From assembly GCF_001411555.2 (NCBI RefSeq), contig NC_049903.1:12815234-12879233 (forward strand): a stretch of 64,000 nucleotides of DNA, read 5' to 3'. The notes below the pieces were generated by a model, which saw only the letters and a list, made by a program, of their open reading frames with translations, ran no database searches and had not been told where the DNA came from. A program made the translations under genes and the position numbers. Below are positions 21,971 to 34,678 of this stretch, piece after piece. The DNA is from Juglans regia (Eukaryota; Streptophyta; Magnoliopsida; Fagales; Juglandaceae). Position 1 is the first letter of the stretch. Every line of letters begins with the position of its first letter.

Positions 21971-24900
21971 ATGGCCAACTCGTCGTTTCTGTTTCAATTT
22001 CCACATTTGACGAAGGAGAATTATGAGAATTGGTGCATTCGAATGAAGGCTTTGCTTGGATCTCAAGATGCTTGGGAGATTGTAGAGAAAGGCTATGAGG
22101 AGCCTAGAGATGAAGCTTCGTTGAGTCTTAATCAAAACGAGGCTCTACAAAGGTTACGGAAGAAGGATGAACAAGCTCTCATGCTCATCCATCAATATTT
22201 GGATGAAACAATGTTCGAGAGAGTGGCCAATGCCACTACTTCCAAGCAAGCATGGGAGATCTTACAAAACTGTTAATAAAGTGAAAAAGGTGCGGCTCCA
22301 AATGCTACGAGGTGAGTTCGAAGTCCTTCGTATGCAAGAATTGTTCAAATGAGGAGATATGGAGAAAAGCTGGAGGATGTCCGGGTGGTTGAGAAGATTC
22401 TTCGCTCATTTCATTCAAAGTTTGATTATATTGTGGTGGCTGTTGAAGAGTCGAAAGACTTGGAGATGATGACGATTGATCAACTCATGGGATCTCTCCA
22501 AGCCCATGAATAGAGACTCAAGAAGAAGAAGGAAGAACCTATTGAGCAGGTTCTCGCCACAAAGCTCTCTGTAAAAGAGAATGAATGAGTCATAATAAAA
22601 GTCAATGAGGAAGAGGACAATGAAGAGGAAGAGGATGAGGACGAGGAAGAGGCGGAAAAAACAATCAAAATGGCAACCATGAAGAGAGAGGTCAATCCTC
22701 AAGAGGTCATGCAAGAGGAAATTACTCAAGACAGAATGGTCGACAATATGACAAGTCCAAAATCAAATGCTACAATTGTCAGAAGTATGGCTACTATGCT
22801 TCGGAGTGCTGGAGTTCTCCTAGCAAGCTGAAGAGAAGGCGAATCACATTGAAAATGAGGAAGCGGAGCCCACTTTGCTACTAGCCTACAAAGGAGAAGA
22901 AACTAGCAAATCAAATTTGTGGTATATTAATAATGCTTCAAGGAATCATATGTGCGAAGACAAAAACAAGTTCGTGGAGTTTGACGAATCAGTGAGCTGG
23001 AATGTGACTTTTGAAGATTTATCAAAAGTTTCCATCAAAGGGAGAGGTACGATTCTAATTTGGTTAAAAATGGGAGCCATCAATTTATGTCAAATGTTTA
23101 TTATGGTCCAAGTATGAATATCAACATTTTGAGTTTGGGGTAACTCTTGGAAAAAGACTATGAGATTGAAATGAAAAATTGTCGTATTTTTCTAAGAGAT
23201 GAGAAGAAGAATTTGATTGCTAAAGTGTCCATGACAAGCAACAAGATGTTTTTGCTTGATATTCAAATTGATGTGGCTAAGTGCCTCAAAGCTTGTGTGA
23301 AAGATACATCTTGGCTTTGGCATTTGAGGCTTGGGCATGTGAATTTTAGTGGATTGAAATTGTTTGCTCAAAAGGAGATGGTGAAAGGTTTGCCACCTAT
23401 TGATCAATCCAATCAACTTTGCGAAGGGTGTCTTGTTGGCAAACAATTCCGGAAGAGCTTTCCAAAAGAATCATTTACAAGAGCAAGTGAGCTGCTCCAA
23501 CTTGTTCACACCGATGTTTGTGGACCAATCAAGCCTTCTTCATTTGGTAAAAATCGATACTTCCTCCTCTTTATTGATGACTTTAGTAGAAAAACATGGG
23601 TATATTTTTTGAAAGAAAAATTTGAAGTGTTTGGTGCTTTTAAAAAATTCAAAGCACTTGTTGAAAAACAAAGTGACTATGAGATTAAGTCTTTGAGATC
23701 AGATAGAGGGGATGAGTTTACATCTAATGAATTTAATGAGTTTTGTGAAGCACATGAGATTCATCGGGCTTTGATGGTTCCGAGATCACCTCAACAAAAC
23801 GATGCGGTTGAAAGAAAGAACAGAACGATTCTCAATATGGCTCGAAGCATGTTGAAAACGAAGATGATACCTAAAGAGTTTTGGGCAGAAGTGGTTGATT
23901 GTGTTGTTTACTTATCAAATTGTTGTCCTACAAGAAGTGTAGAGAACTCAATTCTCCAAGAAGCATGGAGTGGAAGAAAGCCAAGTGTTTTCCATCTGGG
24001 AGTTTTCGAAAGTATTGGCTATGTGTATGTGCCTGATCAATAAAGATCCAACCTTGATGATAAAAGCAAGAAGCACATCTTCATCGGCTATGATCAAAGG
24101 TCCAAAAGCTACAAGCTTTATAATCTAAGCACTACGAAGATGATGGTTAGTAGAGATGTGAAATTTGACAAAGAAGGTTAGTGGGATTGGAGTAATCAAG
24201 AAAATGAAAGATATGATTTCTTTCCCTTCCTTGAAGATGAAGATCAAGGAAATGATGTACAAGAACTCATGACACCTCCTCAATCACCAACAATTCCTAG
24301 TACTCCTTCATCATCTTCTTATGAAGGAAGTTCTAGTGAAAGGCAATCCCGAATAAGAAGTCTCTAAGATCTTTATGAGGTAACATAAAATTTAAGTGAT
24401 GATCTAACTCTTTTTTATCCCTTTGCCGATTGTGAACCAATAGGTTTTGAAGAAGCGGTACAAGAGAAAAGGTGGGGAATTTCCATAGATGAGGAGATCA
24501 AATCAATCAAGAAGAAAGATACTTGGGAATTGGCGACTTTACCATAGGGATGAAAACCCACTGGTGTGAAATTGATTTTCAAATTAAAGAAGAATGCAAA
24601 GGGAGAAGTAGAAAGATTCAAGGAATGACTAGTGGCCAAGGGATATAGCCAACATCTCAGTATTGATTATGGAGAAGTCTTTGCTCCCGTTGTACGATTA
24701 GAGATGATCTGAATGATTATTTCTCTTGCAACTCAAAAGAAGTGGATGATTTATCATATGGATGTCAAATCAACTTTTTTGAATGGAATCCTTGAGGAAG
24801 AAGTTTATGTAGAGCAACCTATGGGTTATGTGGTCAAAGAGTAAGAAGATAAAGTGCTGAAGTTAAAGAAAGCCTTGTACGGCTTAAAACAAGCTCCAAG

Positions 24901-25608
24901 GGCATGAAATAGTCGAATTGACAAATATTCTCAAGAGAAAGGGTTCACCAAGTGCCCGCATGAATATGCTCTCTATGCTAAGGTGCGTGAAAATAGAGAT
25001 ATTTTGCTTGTTTGCATATATGTTGATGATTTAATTTTTACTAGAAGCAATTCAAGCAAGTTTGGAGAATTCAAGAAAGCTATGATGAGAGAATTTGAAA
25101 TGACTGATTTTGGTCTCATGTATTATTATCTTGCCATTGAGATCAAACAAATGAATGATGTAATTTTTATCTCTCAAGAAGGTTTGCAAGGGAAATTCTG
25201 AAAAGATTCAAGATGGAAGATTTTCAATCCTTGAGCACCCCAGTTGAATGTGGAGTGAAATTGTCCAAGCATGAAGACGAAGAGAAGGTAGACCCCACAA
25301 TATTCAAGAGTCTTGTTGGAAGTTTGAGATACTTGACTTGCATAAGACCTGATATACTTTATGGAGTTGGACATGTTAGCCGATATATGGAGTCACCAAG
25401 CATAATGCATTTTAAAGCGGCTAAGAGGATTCTACGTTATCTAAAAGGTACTATTGATTACGGACTTCTTTATTCATTTATGAATAAATTTAAGCTTGTA
25501 GGGTATAGTGATAGTGATTGGACCAGAGTCTTGGATGACTGGAAGAGCACTACTGGTTTTATGTTTAATTTGGGAAATACAAAATTTACTTGGAGTTCTA
25601 AGAAGCAA
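21971..25608 (+). pseudogene. Copia-3 gag-pol polyprotein, first copy (disabled)
   Basis: Gag opens at ATG 21971 ([28 protein letters not shown]; the DUF4219/UBN2 type) and is frameshifted at about 22275. A CYNCQKYGYYASEC zinc knuckle lies near 22770. The protease site reads NNASRNHM where the family has an Asp, so the catalytic residue is lost. Pre-integrase is LWHLRLGHVNFSGL. Integrase (23147-24043) has LVHTDVCGP, FIDDFSRKTW, and QQNDAVERKNR, in which the usual Gly is Asp. RT fragments: SIDYGEVFAPV (about 24660) and CIYVDDLIFT (25012). RNase H: GYSDSDWTRVLDDWKSTTGF. Numerous stops occur between 24040 and 24980. Most lesions are shared with 34679-38711. Confidence 0.88.
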
Positions 25609-25708
25609 NNNNNNNNNNNNNNNNNNNNNNNNNNNNNNNNNNNNNNNNNNNNNNNNNNNNNNNNNNNNNNNNNNNNNNNNNNNNNNNNNNNNNNNNNNNN
25701 NNNNNNNN
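25609..25708. other. Assembly gap (100 N)
   Basis: Exactly 100 N's, the usual placeholder for a gap of unknown size. The 12.6 kb on its left and the 12.6 kb on its right are near-identical, and both repeat edges coincide with the gap edges. Confidence 0.99.
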
Positions 25709-27619
25709 TTCATCAACGTCTCCATCCCCATTTTCCCTTATCCATTCTATGCAAACAAGGTCAAAATCCAATCTTCACTTTCCAGAAATTTGAACCGACG
25801 ACACCGTTGCTTGGCCGAAACCTCAGGCCCATGTCACCTCCACTGTGACTCCGAATGAACCTTCCTCTGTTACTGAAGCTTCAAAATACTTTGAATGGAG
25901 ACAAGCAATGCAACTAGAGTTTGATGCCCTTCTATCCAACAATACCTGGACTCTTGTCCCTCTAACCTCTTCTCAGAATCTTGTGTGATGTCGATGGATC
26001 TTCAAAACGAAATATCTATCTGATGGCTTTATCGAAAGGAGAAAAGCACGTCTTGTAGCCAAGGGCTACATCCAACTAGAGGGCTTGGACTACTATGAGA
26101 CCTTCAGTCCTGTTGTCAAACCGACAACCATCAGGTTGGTTCTTTCCATTGCACTCTCTGCTAGCTGGCCGGTTCACCAATTAGATGTACAAAATGCTTT
26201 TTTACATGGCATGTTGGATGAAATTGTTTTTATGTCACAACCAAGGGGTTTTGCACACCCTCAATTTCCCACATATGTCTACAAGCTCAATCGAGCATTT
26301 TAGGGCCTTAAACAGGTCCCTCGTGTGTGGTATGCTCATAAATTGGTTGAGTTGGGATTTGTCATTTCCAAATCTGATACTTCATTGTTCATATACCAGC
26401 ATCAATCTATTGTTCTTTATTTTTTAGTCTATGTGGATGATGTAATGCTCACTGGTTTGGATATCTCAACTCTTACTCAGCTTGTTCAATTGTTCAGTGC
26501 TGAGTTTCCTTTAAAAGATCTTGGTAATCTTCACTACTTCTTGGGAATTGAGTGTTGCAGAAATCCAAATGGGATGGTTCTATCCTAAAGAAAATATATT
26601 CTTGATTTATTGAACAAGACCAATATGGCCAATTGCAAACCTGTTGGGAACCCTATGTCTCCTTCCATTAAACTCTCTGCCTTTGACTCAACATCGATGG
26701 AGGATCCTTCTCTGTACAGGAGTGTGGTTGGTAGCTTACAGTATCTTCTCTTCACCATACTTGATTTAGCTTTCTCAGTAAATCGGGTCTGTCAATTTAT
26801 GCATGCCCCTTGTCTTTCTCATTGGCAATCTGTGAAGAGGATTTTAAGATATTGGAAACAGACACTGGATTATGGCTTGGTCCTCACCCCTTCTTGGTCT
26901 CATATTCTGGATGCCTTCTCGGATGTCGACTGGGCAGGCTGCCCAGACGACAGGAAATCTACCGGTGGATATTGTTTATTCTACGGCAACAATCTAATAT
27001 GATGGAGTTCAAAAAAACAATAAACTATTGCTAGGTCCAGCATTGAGGCTGAATACAAGGCCTTAGCCCATGCCACTTGTAAACTTATTTGGGTGCAATC
27101 TCTATTGTCTGAATTGGGTGTCTTCTTTTCTAAGTCTCCCATTCTTTATTGTGATAATTTGGGAGCAACTTAGTTATTTGTGAATCCTATGATGCATTCC
27201 CGGACAAAACATGTGGATCTTGATTACCATTTTGTCCGAGATCGTGTTCATAACAAGACTCTCCAAGTTTCTTTTTTTTTTCAAGCAAGGATCAAATATC
27301 AGATATTTTTATAAAGCCCTGTCCATTACTAGATTCTGCACACTTAGATCGAGCTTCACAGTCATGCTAGGGCTGCTTGGCTCACAGGGTGATATTAGAA
27401 ATATCAAGTCATTCATTTCAGCTGCAAAAGACAAGCCAGCACCTCCAGGACAACTTAACAAATAATACAGAATAGTCTAGAATATGTAGACGTCTCCATT
27501 CTGTTATTGAGAATATTCCTTGACATTTTGTGTATAAATAGATCCTCTTGTAAAGCACTATTTCATCAATGAAAACACAATAGCATTTCATCATTTTATT
27601 GTTATTTTGCTTATTAACA
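25709..27619 (+). mobile_element. Copia-2, 3' part, second copy
   Basis: The sequence resumes inside the Ser-rich linker upstream of RT and matches 12989-14904 to the end of the 3' LTR, with scattered substitutions and indels. RT ([36 protein letters not shown] at about 26430) and RNase H (SDVDWAGCPDDRKSTGGY) are readable. Copy-specific lesions include a stop at about 26300 (where the first copy has Tyr) and a TAA at about 26585. It lacks a 9-base segment present in the first copy near 13615. The element ends at 27619, followed by ATCTG. Confidence 0.9.
27393..27619 (+). repeat. Copia-2 3' LTR, second copy
   Basis: A 227-bp LTR, TATTAGAAATATC...TTAACA, that keeps the TATAAATA box and the original target base in the following ATCTG. 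Confidence 0.9.
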
Positions 27620-28230
27620 ATCTGCCATATTCTATTATTTTTTGCTTAAGACTTACTTTTTTTTTTTTTTGGGTTTTTGGATTCTACCTAGTGCGAGTAA
27701 CATGTTTGTCATAGTTAGAAGGTCCAATACTATATCATTGTATTTCAATCAATGCTATAATTTAACGTAGAATCTTGCCATAACTTGTTGGCCTCACTTA
27801 GGGTTGTTCATCCGGGTTCTGACCTAGGAACCCGGGTATACCCAAACGGGAACCTGGGTTTCAAAGCCGGACCGAAACTAGGACCAGGTTGGTCCAGGTC
27901 AGACCCAGGTGGATCCGGGTTTTTGAAACCCGAAAATCTGGGTTCTGAGTTGTACTCGGATTTATTTATTATTATTTTTTGTAAAGTTAAAGCCTTTATT
28001 TTATTTTATTTTTTTTCTAAAAAGTCAAGTTCATGAAACTCATAATATTTGTATTCTAAAAGCTCAATTCGCAAAACACAAAAAAATTCAAACCATAATT
28101 ATTTTTTATACCAAAGCCTTTATTTTTAATTTTTTTTTAAAGAAGTCAAGTTGGAACGCATAATGTGTTCTAAATACTAAATGCATAAATTCATTCATGC
28201 ATGCATCACAATGCAATCCATTACATATTA

Positions 28231-31143
28231 TGTAACACCCTGGTTCCGCACAGGTCGGAGAGTTACTTCCTATCACTTAAACTCACATTTCAAGAAATTT
28301 CGATTCAAACTAATTTCTTCAATATAACAAATTTTCCAAAATGCCAAGTCATCATAACACAATAAAATTTCTTAATAAAAATCGACAATACTCATAAAAA
28401 CTTTCTATGCTTAATCCACTGTATTTAAATCATCTCACCCAATGCCTCATAATCTTGATCCTCAGCTGAACCATCAAAATATTTGAAAAATATTGTGGAG
28501 ATAAGGGATGAGTTATCAACAACTCAGTAAGCAAAGAACTTATACTAGCATGTAAACATGAGCATTTATAAAGTTCGGTATGCAGAACAAAAAATTTACT
28601 TTCAGAATGCAAAAACAACATATTTCCTTTCAGAATGCATAAAAAAAAACTTGTTATAAAACATCAAAATGAAACTTTCAGAAAAACTTTCTTATTCAAA
28701 AATCCTTTGGCATATCATAAGCTGAGACATCATCTTCATATCATATCGGAGCATTGCATTGGAAAAAAAAACCATGTTTTACCATTGTGGTAGGGTTATA
28801 AACCACCATTATACCTGTGGCTGAGCTGTATACCATGTTTCACCTCCGTGGTAGGGTTATAAACCACCATTATACATGTGGCAGAGTCTTAACAGAAACA
28901 AAACAGAATATCATTGGAGTCAGATCATATTCAGATACAGAATCAGAAATTCATGTCAAGGTTTTTCAGATGCTACATCATATCAAAACAAAATACTAAA
29001 TAGTTTCAGATCATTTCACATGTTTGAAATAAACAGAATCAAAACATCTTCATTTATTCATAGCAAAACTTTTAGATCTCATGCATCAGAACATCTCTAT
29101 TTTGTGAAGACAAAACTTTCAAAAAGAAAGACTCATATTCGCTCTTTTTTAGATTAGAAATAGAATGTACAAAAATTAGCTTATGTCTATACCAGTCATG
29201 ACAAAAATACTCGTCTCTTTCTTACGAATCTCATGAGTAATGTAAAGCAAATAATTGAGGTTATTTTCACATTTCTTTTCAAAAACAAATATATCATGCA
29301 CATTTTCATAAATCAACCTCAGTTCATTTTTTTTATGCAAAGTCTAGTATAGGAATCCCGCTTCCCTAAACTTCTTAGCTTATTAGAATTTCTCCACATC
29401 AGTACTGAGCGAAAATTCAATCGTCATCTATAAAATTTGTCATGAAAACTCCCATAAATTTCAATCGAACACTTACTTCGATTCTTAAACTAGAAATACT
29501 AAATAACCTATTTTTCTATAAATCTAAATTCCTCGAAACCCTAAAATATCATCAAATCTCAAATACGTAATTTTCACTCAATTTCTCCCGAACAAGACAA
29601 ACTCTAAATTTTGTAGACCTTAAGACCTACAGTATTTTAAAAACTTGAACTATTTTCTGTCAAACCACTTTTTAGACTAATTTAAAAAATGAGTCGGAGT
29701 ACGCTTAAAAAATCCAATAATTTTCTACAAAAAGACTGGCTCAACGTAAAAAAAAAAAAGGACAACCCACTGAAATATAACTTTTTAAAAGAAAAACCCT
29801 GATGGTTTGAATTAAAAATCAGAGGGTAAAAATTGTACTTTCGTCAGAAAGTTTTTGTTAAATCTACGGCAAAACAACTTCTTCCCATTTTGAAACAATA
29901 TCGAACTACAAGGAGTGGTAAGACTAAGGCTTACTGAGGGGGAAGGACTAGGCACGATGGAGCTGGGTCTGGCCGGCGGTTGAGGGTGGTCAGTGCAGCA
30001 GCTCGTTGCTGAGGGAGAGAGAAAGTGATAAGAGAGAGACCAAGTGATGAGAGGAAGAGAGTCCTAAAGTGGTGAGAGAGATCGGAGAGGAGACCGTGGG
30101 CACGATGTGACCTTACCGAGCGAGAGTGGCGGCTTGGGGTGGCGTGAGGTGCCAGGCGGCACTTTCTGTGCCATGTGGTGGCGACGAGGTGGGGCTTAGC
30201 GACGTGGCTCACGGTGGGAAAAAATTCCCCTATTTCGGTGGTATAAAAAAGATGTGGCTTTCGTGGGTTCACTATTGGGTCATGGTGGTGGCCTATGGTA
30301 GCGTTGTGGAGGAGGATGCAGCGGGTTGACCTCCTTGGGAAGTTGCAGTTTCCATGTGATGCTTGAGTAAAACCGTGAGGGTGCAGGCTGGTTGCGTGGT
30401 GAATGGTGGGGCTTTGGGTTCGATGATGGTCGCTAAACGTGGAGGAGCAAGGTGGTTCTCGTGGCTGGCTGTTGGGGAGCGTAGATGAGGGGGACGGTCG
30501 CTCAGGTTGGCTTTTGGCCATGTGTGGGTGCTGCGCGCCGTTGCTGATGGTTGAGGTTTCACATGGAGATAGAGGTTGGGCAGTGGGCTATCACATGACC
30601 GTGGTCTTGAGTGGATGAAAATCGGGCTGCGGTGGATGTTTTTGGGTCACGGCAAGGGAGTGCAACATGATTTGGGGGGGGGGAAGGGGTTGTGTTGTGG
30701 CTGGCGGCAGCAACACTTCTAGGCAGTTTCTCCATGCAGTAAAGGAATACAAGCATGAATATATAGGTGATTGAAAACAAAGAAAAACCTAGCGACGAGG
30801 GAAAGAGAGACGTATGTGCATGCGACTATGGGAGTGGAAATCGTGCGTGGTGGGGGTTAAAAAAAATTGACGTTGGTTCTCGGGTTGGGTTTTGAGGTGA
30901 TCGAGTAGGGCCCATTTCCAGTATTTGGGCATGTCTTGGTTAATGTGAAAATAATAAATAGATTTTTCCTGAGTTTTAGGTCTCCAAGCAAGCTCTAAAA
31001 TACTCTTACTATTCCTACAAATTTGTCAGCCCAATAAAAAGATTCCACCTAATCCAAAAATATTTAAAACTTTTCACTTAATAAGCAAGCCCAATAAATA
31101 TTCGATACCCATCAAAAATAAAAAATTGGGCCTGGGTGTTACA
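28231..31143 (-). mobile_element. Ty3/gypsy solo LTR, second copy
   Basis: A 2913-bp copy, TGTAACACCC...GGGTGTTACA, with the same TATTA target duplication (28226-28230, 31144-31148) as 15517-18430. It is nested at the same hAT position. Confidence 0.85.
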
Positions 31144-32779
31144 TATTACATTATTTGTTATTTATACATTACATTACAATATACAAAATTACAATATATG
31201 AATTGCAAAATCAATAACATGTCTATCAATGATTTAATCTTCACACCAAATAACAACTTCAAGTAATTGGACTGAGAGATCTTGCAAAACACACAAAGTT
31301 TTGAACAATGATTATATACAAGGATTAAGAAAAATCCCACTTAATAAATTAAAGATTAAGATGAGAATAGATTCTTATTTTTTTTCCAAATGCACCCACA
31401 CTAACAAATATTTTGTAGAGTTTTCATTCAAATAGATATCCCTAGACAACCAATTCTCTTAGCAAAATTAATAAACATGAACATAAAATAGAGTAGTACT
31501 CAACTATAAAAAAGCTATACATTCTCTCTGTCCTCACTCGCTTAACAATATGAATATCAAAATGCTTAATTTAGTAGTACTTGTGCTAGTATGTACTCAA
31601 CTTTGTTTCATTGAAGCATGCATCAAAACCTGATTGAAGCACATCCTCTTTGTTTCATTGAAGGAAGCAATTTCAAACTTTTTTTTCAAGTATTTTTATA
31701 CAAACTATAGTTCAAATAGTTGGAGCAGTACCATGACCCTGAAGAAATTGTTGCTGATCCCTAAAGTTGGCCTCAAAGTGGAGAAATCACCACCACATGT
31801 CATAAAGAATATGACCAATCATAGGTGAATAGATCATGCTCCCCCAGAAAAGAAAATAAAAAATCTTGCCCAACTTTCTAGTTTGTTATATTTGAGAAAA
31901 CATATATGACCTACTAACTATCTTAATTAACCTAATAACAACATAGTGCATGGTGACTTGGTATATATTAAGCATTAACCACTTATAGTGCATGCCAAGA
32001 TAAAACCGAAAGGCCATGCAAATCTCATCAACATTAATGTATATATAGTTTCTCTAGCAAAGACGATGACTACTCTAATTCATAAACTTAAAAAGCTTTA
32101 GATATTTAACAAGAAAAATAAATGCATGAGGTTGAAACTTGTAATAGATATTTACAATTAAATATAGAAACGTGATTAAAGGACTAGCTACTTCACCAAA
32201 GATAATAAATCAGCTTGATGGAAACATGAAGTTTTAAAAAATGTAAGCTAATTCAGATCTTCCCACCTAAACGGAACTACCAGGTCAATGAACTAGAACA
32301 TAGAAATGGGAATGGACCACAAGTGGGAGGCTACAACTTCTAAAGTCTGAAACTAGATTGAACCTGGCTTAAGTCTCTAAAGTCTTTGCTTTTCCTAAAA
32401 ATAATTTGGAACCCAAAGGCCCCAATTCTTTTTCGAAACTCCACCCAGAAACACAACTAACTTTTTAAAAATAATCTAGAAAAATCAAAGATACAACATC
32501 CTACAAACCATTTCTTCCAAATCATAACAAATCTTCATTACATATATATGTTTTCGGATATAACAGATCTAAACAAATCTAAACAGATATAAACAAATCT
32601 TCCAAATAATAATAACCCACAACCCTAGCATTTTGCAGTTAAACAGATCTAAACATATACTCCTCAAACATTCAAACAGATCTAACCCATAAAAATACTC
32701 CTCAAATATTCAAGCATTTAAAAAAAAAACCCAAAATCAACAAAGAGAGAACAAAACAGAGGGAAGAAAGAAAACATAC

Positions 32780-33133
32780 TCAAACGGAAATACGTTCTAA
32801 TATCTTGGATCTGAAGCTCAAGCACTTCCACCGTTCGACATCGCAGACAGTAGAGAGAGATAGAGTAGATGAGAGAGTGATTTCGGGAGGGGCTAGTGTA
32901 TCGCAGATGCAGAGCAGAGAGAGAGAGAGAGAAAGCAGATGAGAGAGAGAGAGAGAGAGAGAGATTTCGGGAGGGGCTAGGGCATCGCAGAAGCAGAAGC
33001 AGAGCAAAGTGAGAGAAAGCATATGAGAGAAAGGAATCGGGGGGAGGGAGGCGTAGGGCATATCGACTCTGCAGAGCACAGAGAGAGAGAGAGAGAGAGA
33101 GAGATATGAGAGTTGAGACTTGAGAGTGTGATT
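32780..33133. repeat. (GA)n arrays, second copy
   Basis: Essentially identical to 20072-20425, including the long GA runs. That is notable, because microsatellites usually differ between real paralogues. Confidence 0.65.
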
Positions 33134-33390
33134 CGAGGGGGTGGGGGGGGGGGCTAGGGCATCTCGGGGTAAGGTTGTAACAATGCCTTTTATATCTAAA
33201 CTTGGGTACTGGGTTTGAAACTGGTACCAGGTGTCAAAAATCGCATTCGGGCCGGATAGGCCAAGGCTTTAAAAAGCGGGTACCGGCCCAGGGTTATTCC
33301 AGGCCGGAACCCATAACTAGAACCCGATTATCCGGGTTCTAGACTAAGCTGAGAAAAAACCCAGTCCGGATGAACAATCGTAGCCTCACT

Positions 33391-34323
33391 CATCGATCTA
33401 CAATGAGGTCTTGTCTGATGCCTCCGAGGAGGTATTTTTATTGCCTTTGTGGCAGGCTTTTTTGGCTATTTGGCGTAGGTTGCCTTCTTTCCTCCTTGAT
33501 AATCGCAAAGATGTCTTGTAGAGATCCGCCTCACTCGGTATTCTCGAGCAAGTGCTAACTTTCTTCCTGCTCAATTTTTCTAAGCAAGAAATTGGCCTTA
33601 CTTGTTGATCTCAAGCCTTTTCTCCTCGATAATTATGAAGAGGTCTTGTAGAGATTGGCCTTGCTCGGTAATCTCAAACAAGTGTTTATTATTTTTTTCC
33701 TGCTTCGTAATTGCGAGCTAGAAACTAGCCTTGCTCTGTTATCTTGAGCAAGGACTTATTTCCTTCCTGCGTGGTAATCACGAGCTAGAAATTGGCCATG
33801 TTCGGTGATCCCAAGCAATGATTTATTTTCTCTTTTCTCGGTGATCGCAAGTAGCATCTTTTAGAAATTTCCCTTGTTTGGTAATTGAGAGTAAGGGCTT
33901 AGTTTATTTCCTCCTCAGTAATCACGAATAGGCTTGAAGAGACCAGCCTCACTTGAGCAAGGTCTGATTTCCCTTTTTCTCGGTAACCCCGAGTAAGAAC
34001 ATACTTTCTACTTGCTCGGTGATCCTTTGCTAGAGATCGACCTAGCTTGGTGATTCCGAGCAAGGGTTGATTTCACTTTCTTCCTGATTGGGGATCTCAA
34101 GCAGGGTCTTATGGAGATACGTCTTGCTTGGTAATCTTGAGCACAAGTTTATTTTCATCCTGCATATTTTCGAGAGACCATGATCAGTGATTCGAGCAAG
34201 GTTGAGACTGTTTATCGCAGCCTTCTTGATTTGCTCAGTACTAGTGAGCACATTTGCGAGTGAACTCGGTCGATGCCTAAATGGTTGGTCACAAAGATTT
34301 AGGAGGGTTGCCTAGCTATTAAG
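33391..34323. repeat. Palindromic GCTCGG-type array, second copy
   Basis: The same array of hairpin-forming motifs as 20683-21615, in the same order. It ends at TTAAG, the Copia-3 target. Confidence 0.7.
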
Positions 34324-34641
34324 TGTTGAATAATAAACTTAACTTAGTAAATAGAGTTGTCTTTTGGTAGATTCATGAACTAGAGTGAAGGTTCATCTTG
34401 AAAGAACTAATTCATGTATTTGGGGATTCATGTATTTGGGGCGTTCATGTACTTGGGTGTTCGTGTACTAGGGAAGTTCATGTATTAAAGTAAATGCTAG
34501 ATGAATCTACAAGCCTATAAATACCCATGTATGAATTGGCACAAAGCAAGCTACTTGAGAATTAATTCAATTAGAGAGATTTTAGAAATAGTCTCTCATC
34601 TCTTCCCTCTAGAATAGAATATTTGTTTTTCTCCTCCAACA
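34324..34641 (+). repeat. Copia-3 5' LTR
   Basis: A 318-bp LTR, TGTTGAATAATAAAC...CTCCAACA, with TATA box at 34516-34523. Confidence 0.92.
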
Positions 34642-34678
34642 AACTGGTATCAGAGCTTCAATTTTCTAGATCCTGAAG

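Larger units (their letters stand above)
21616..25608 (+). mobile_element. Ty1/Copia element Copia-3, cut by the assembly gap
   Basis: The element starts with an LTR (TGTTGAATAATAAAC) after the target sequence TTAAG (21611-21615), has a primer site TGGTATCAGGGC at 21937, and runs through gag, protease, integrase, RT and into RNase H. The sequence stops at WSSKKQ, where the N gap begins. It is the same insertion as the complete element at 34324-39045: identical target, same position in the hairpin array, and shared stop codons. Confidence 0.9.
27799..33382. mobile_element. Non-autonomous hAT element, second copy
   Basis: This 5584-bp copy has the same TIRs and the same 8-bp duplication GCCTCACT (27791-27798, 33383-33390) as 15085-20674. 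It is in the same orientation and carries the same nested solo LTR. Differences are small indels and substitutions, and long stretches (for example the GA-rich block and beyond) appear identical. The shared target duplication shows that this is one ancestral insertion seen twice, not two transpositions. Confidence 0.88.
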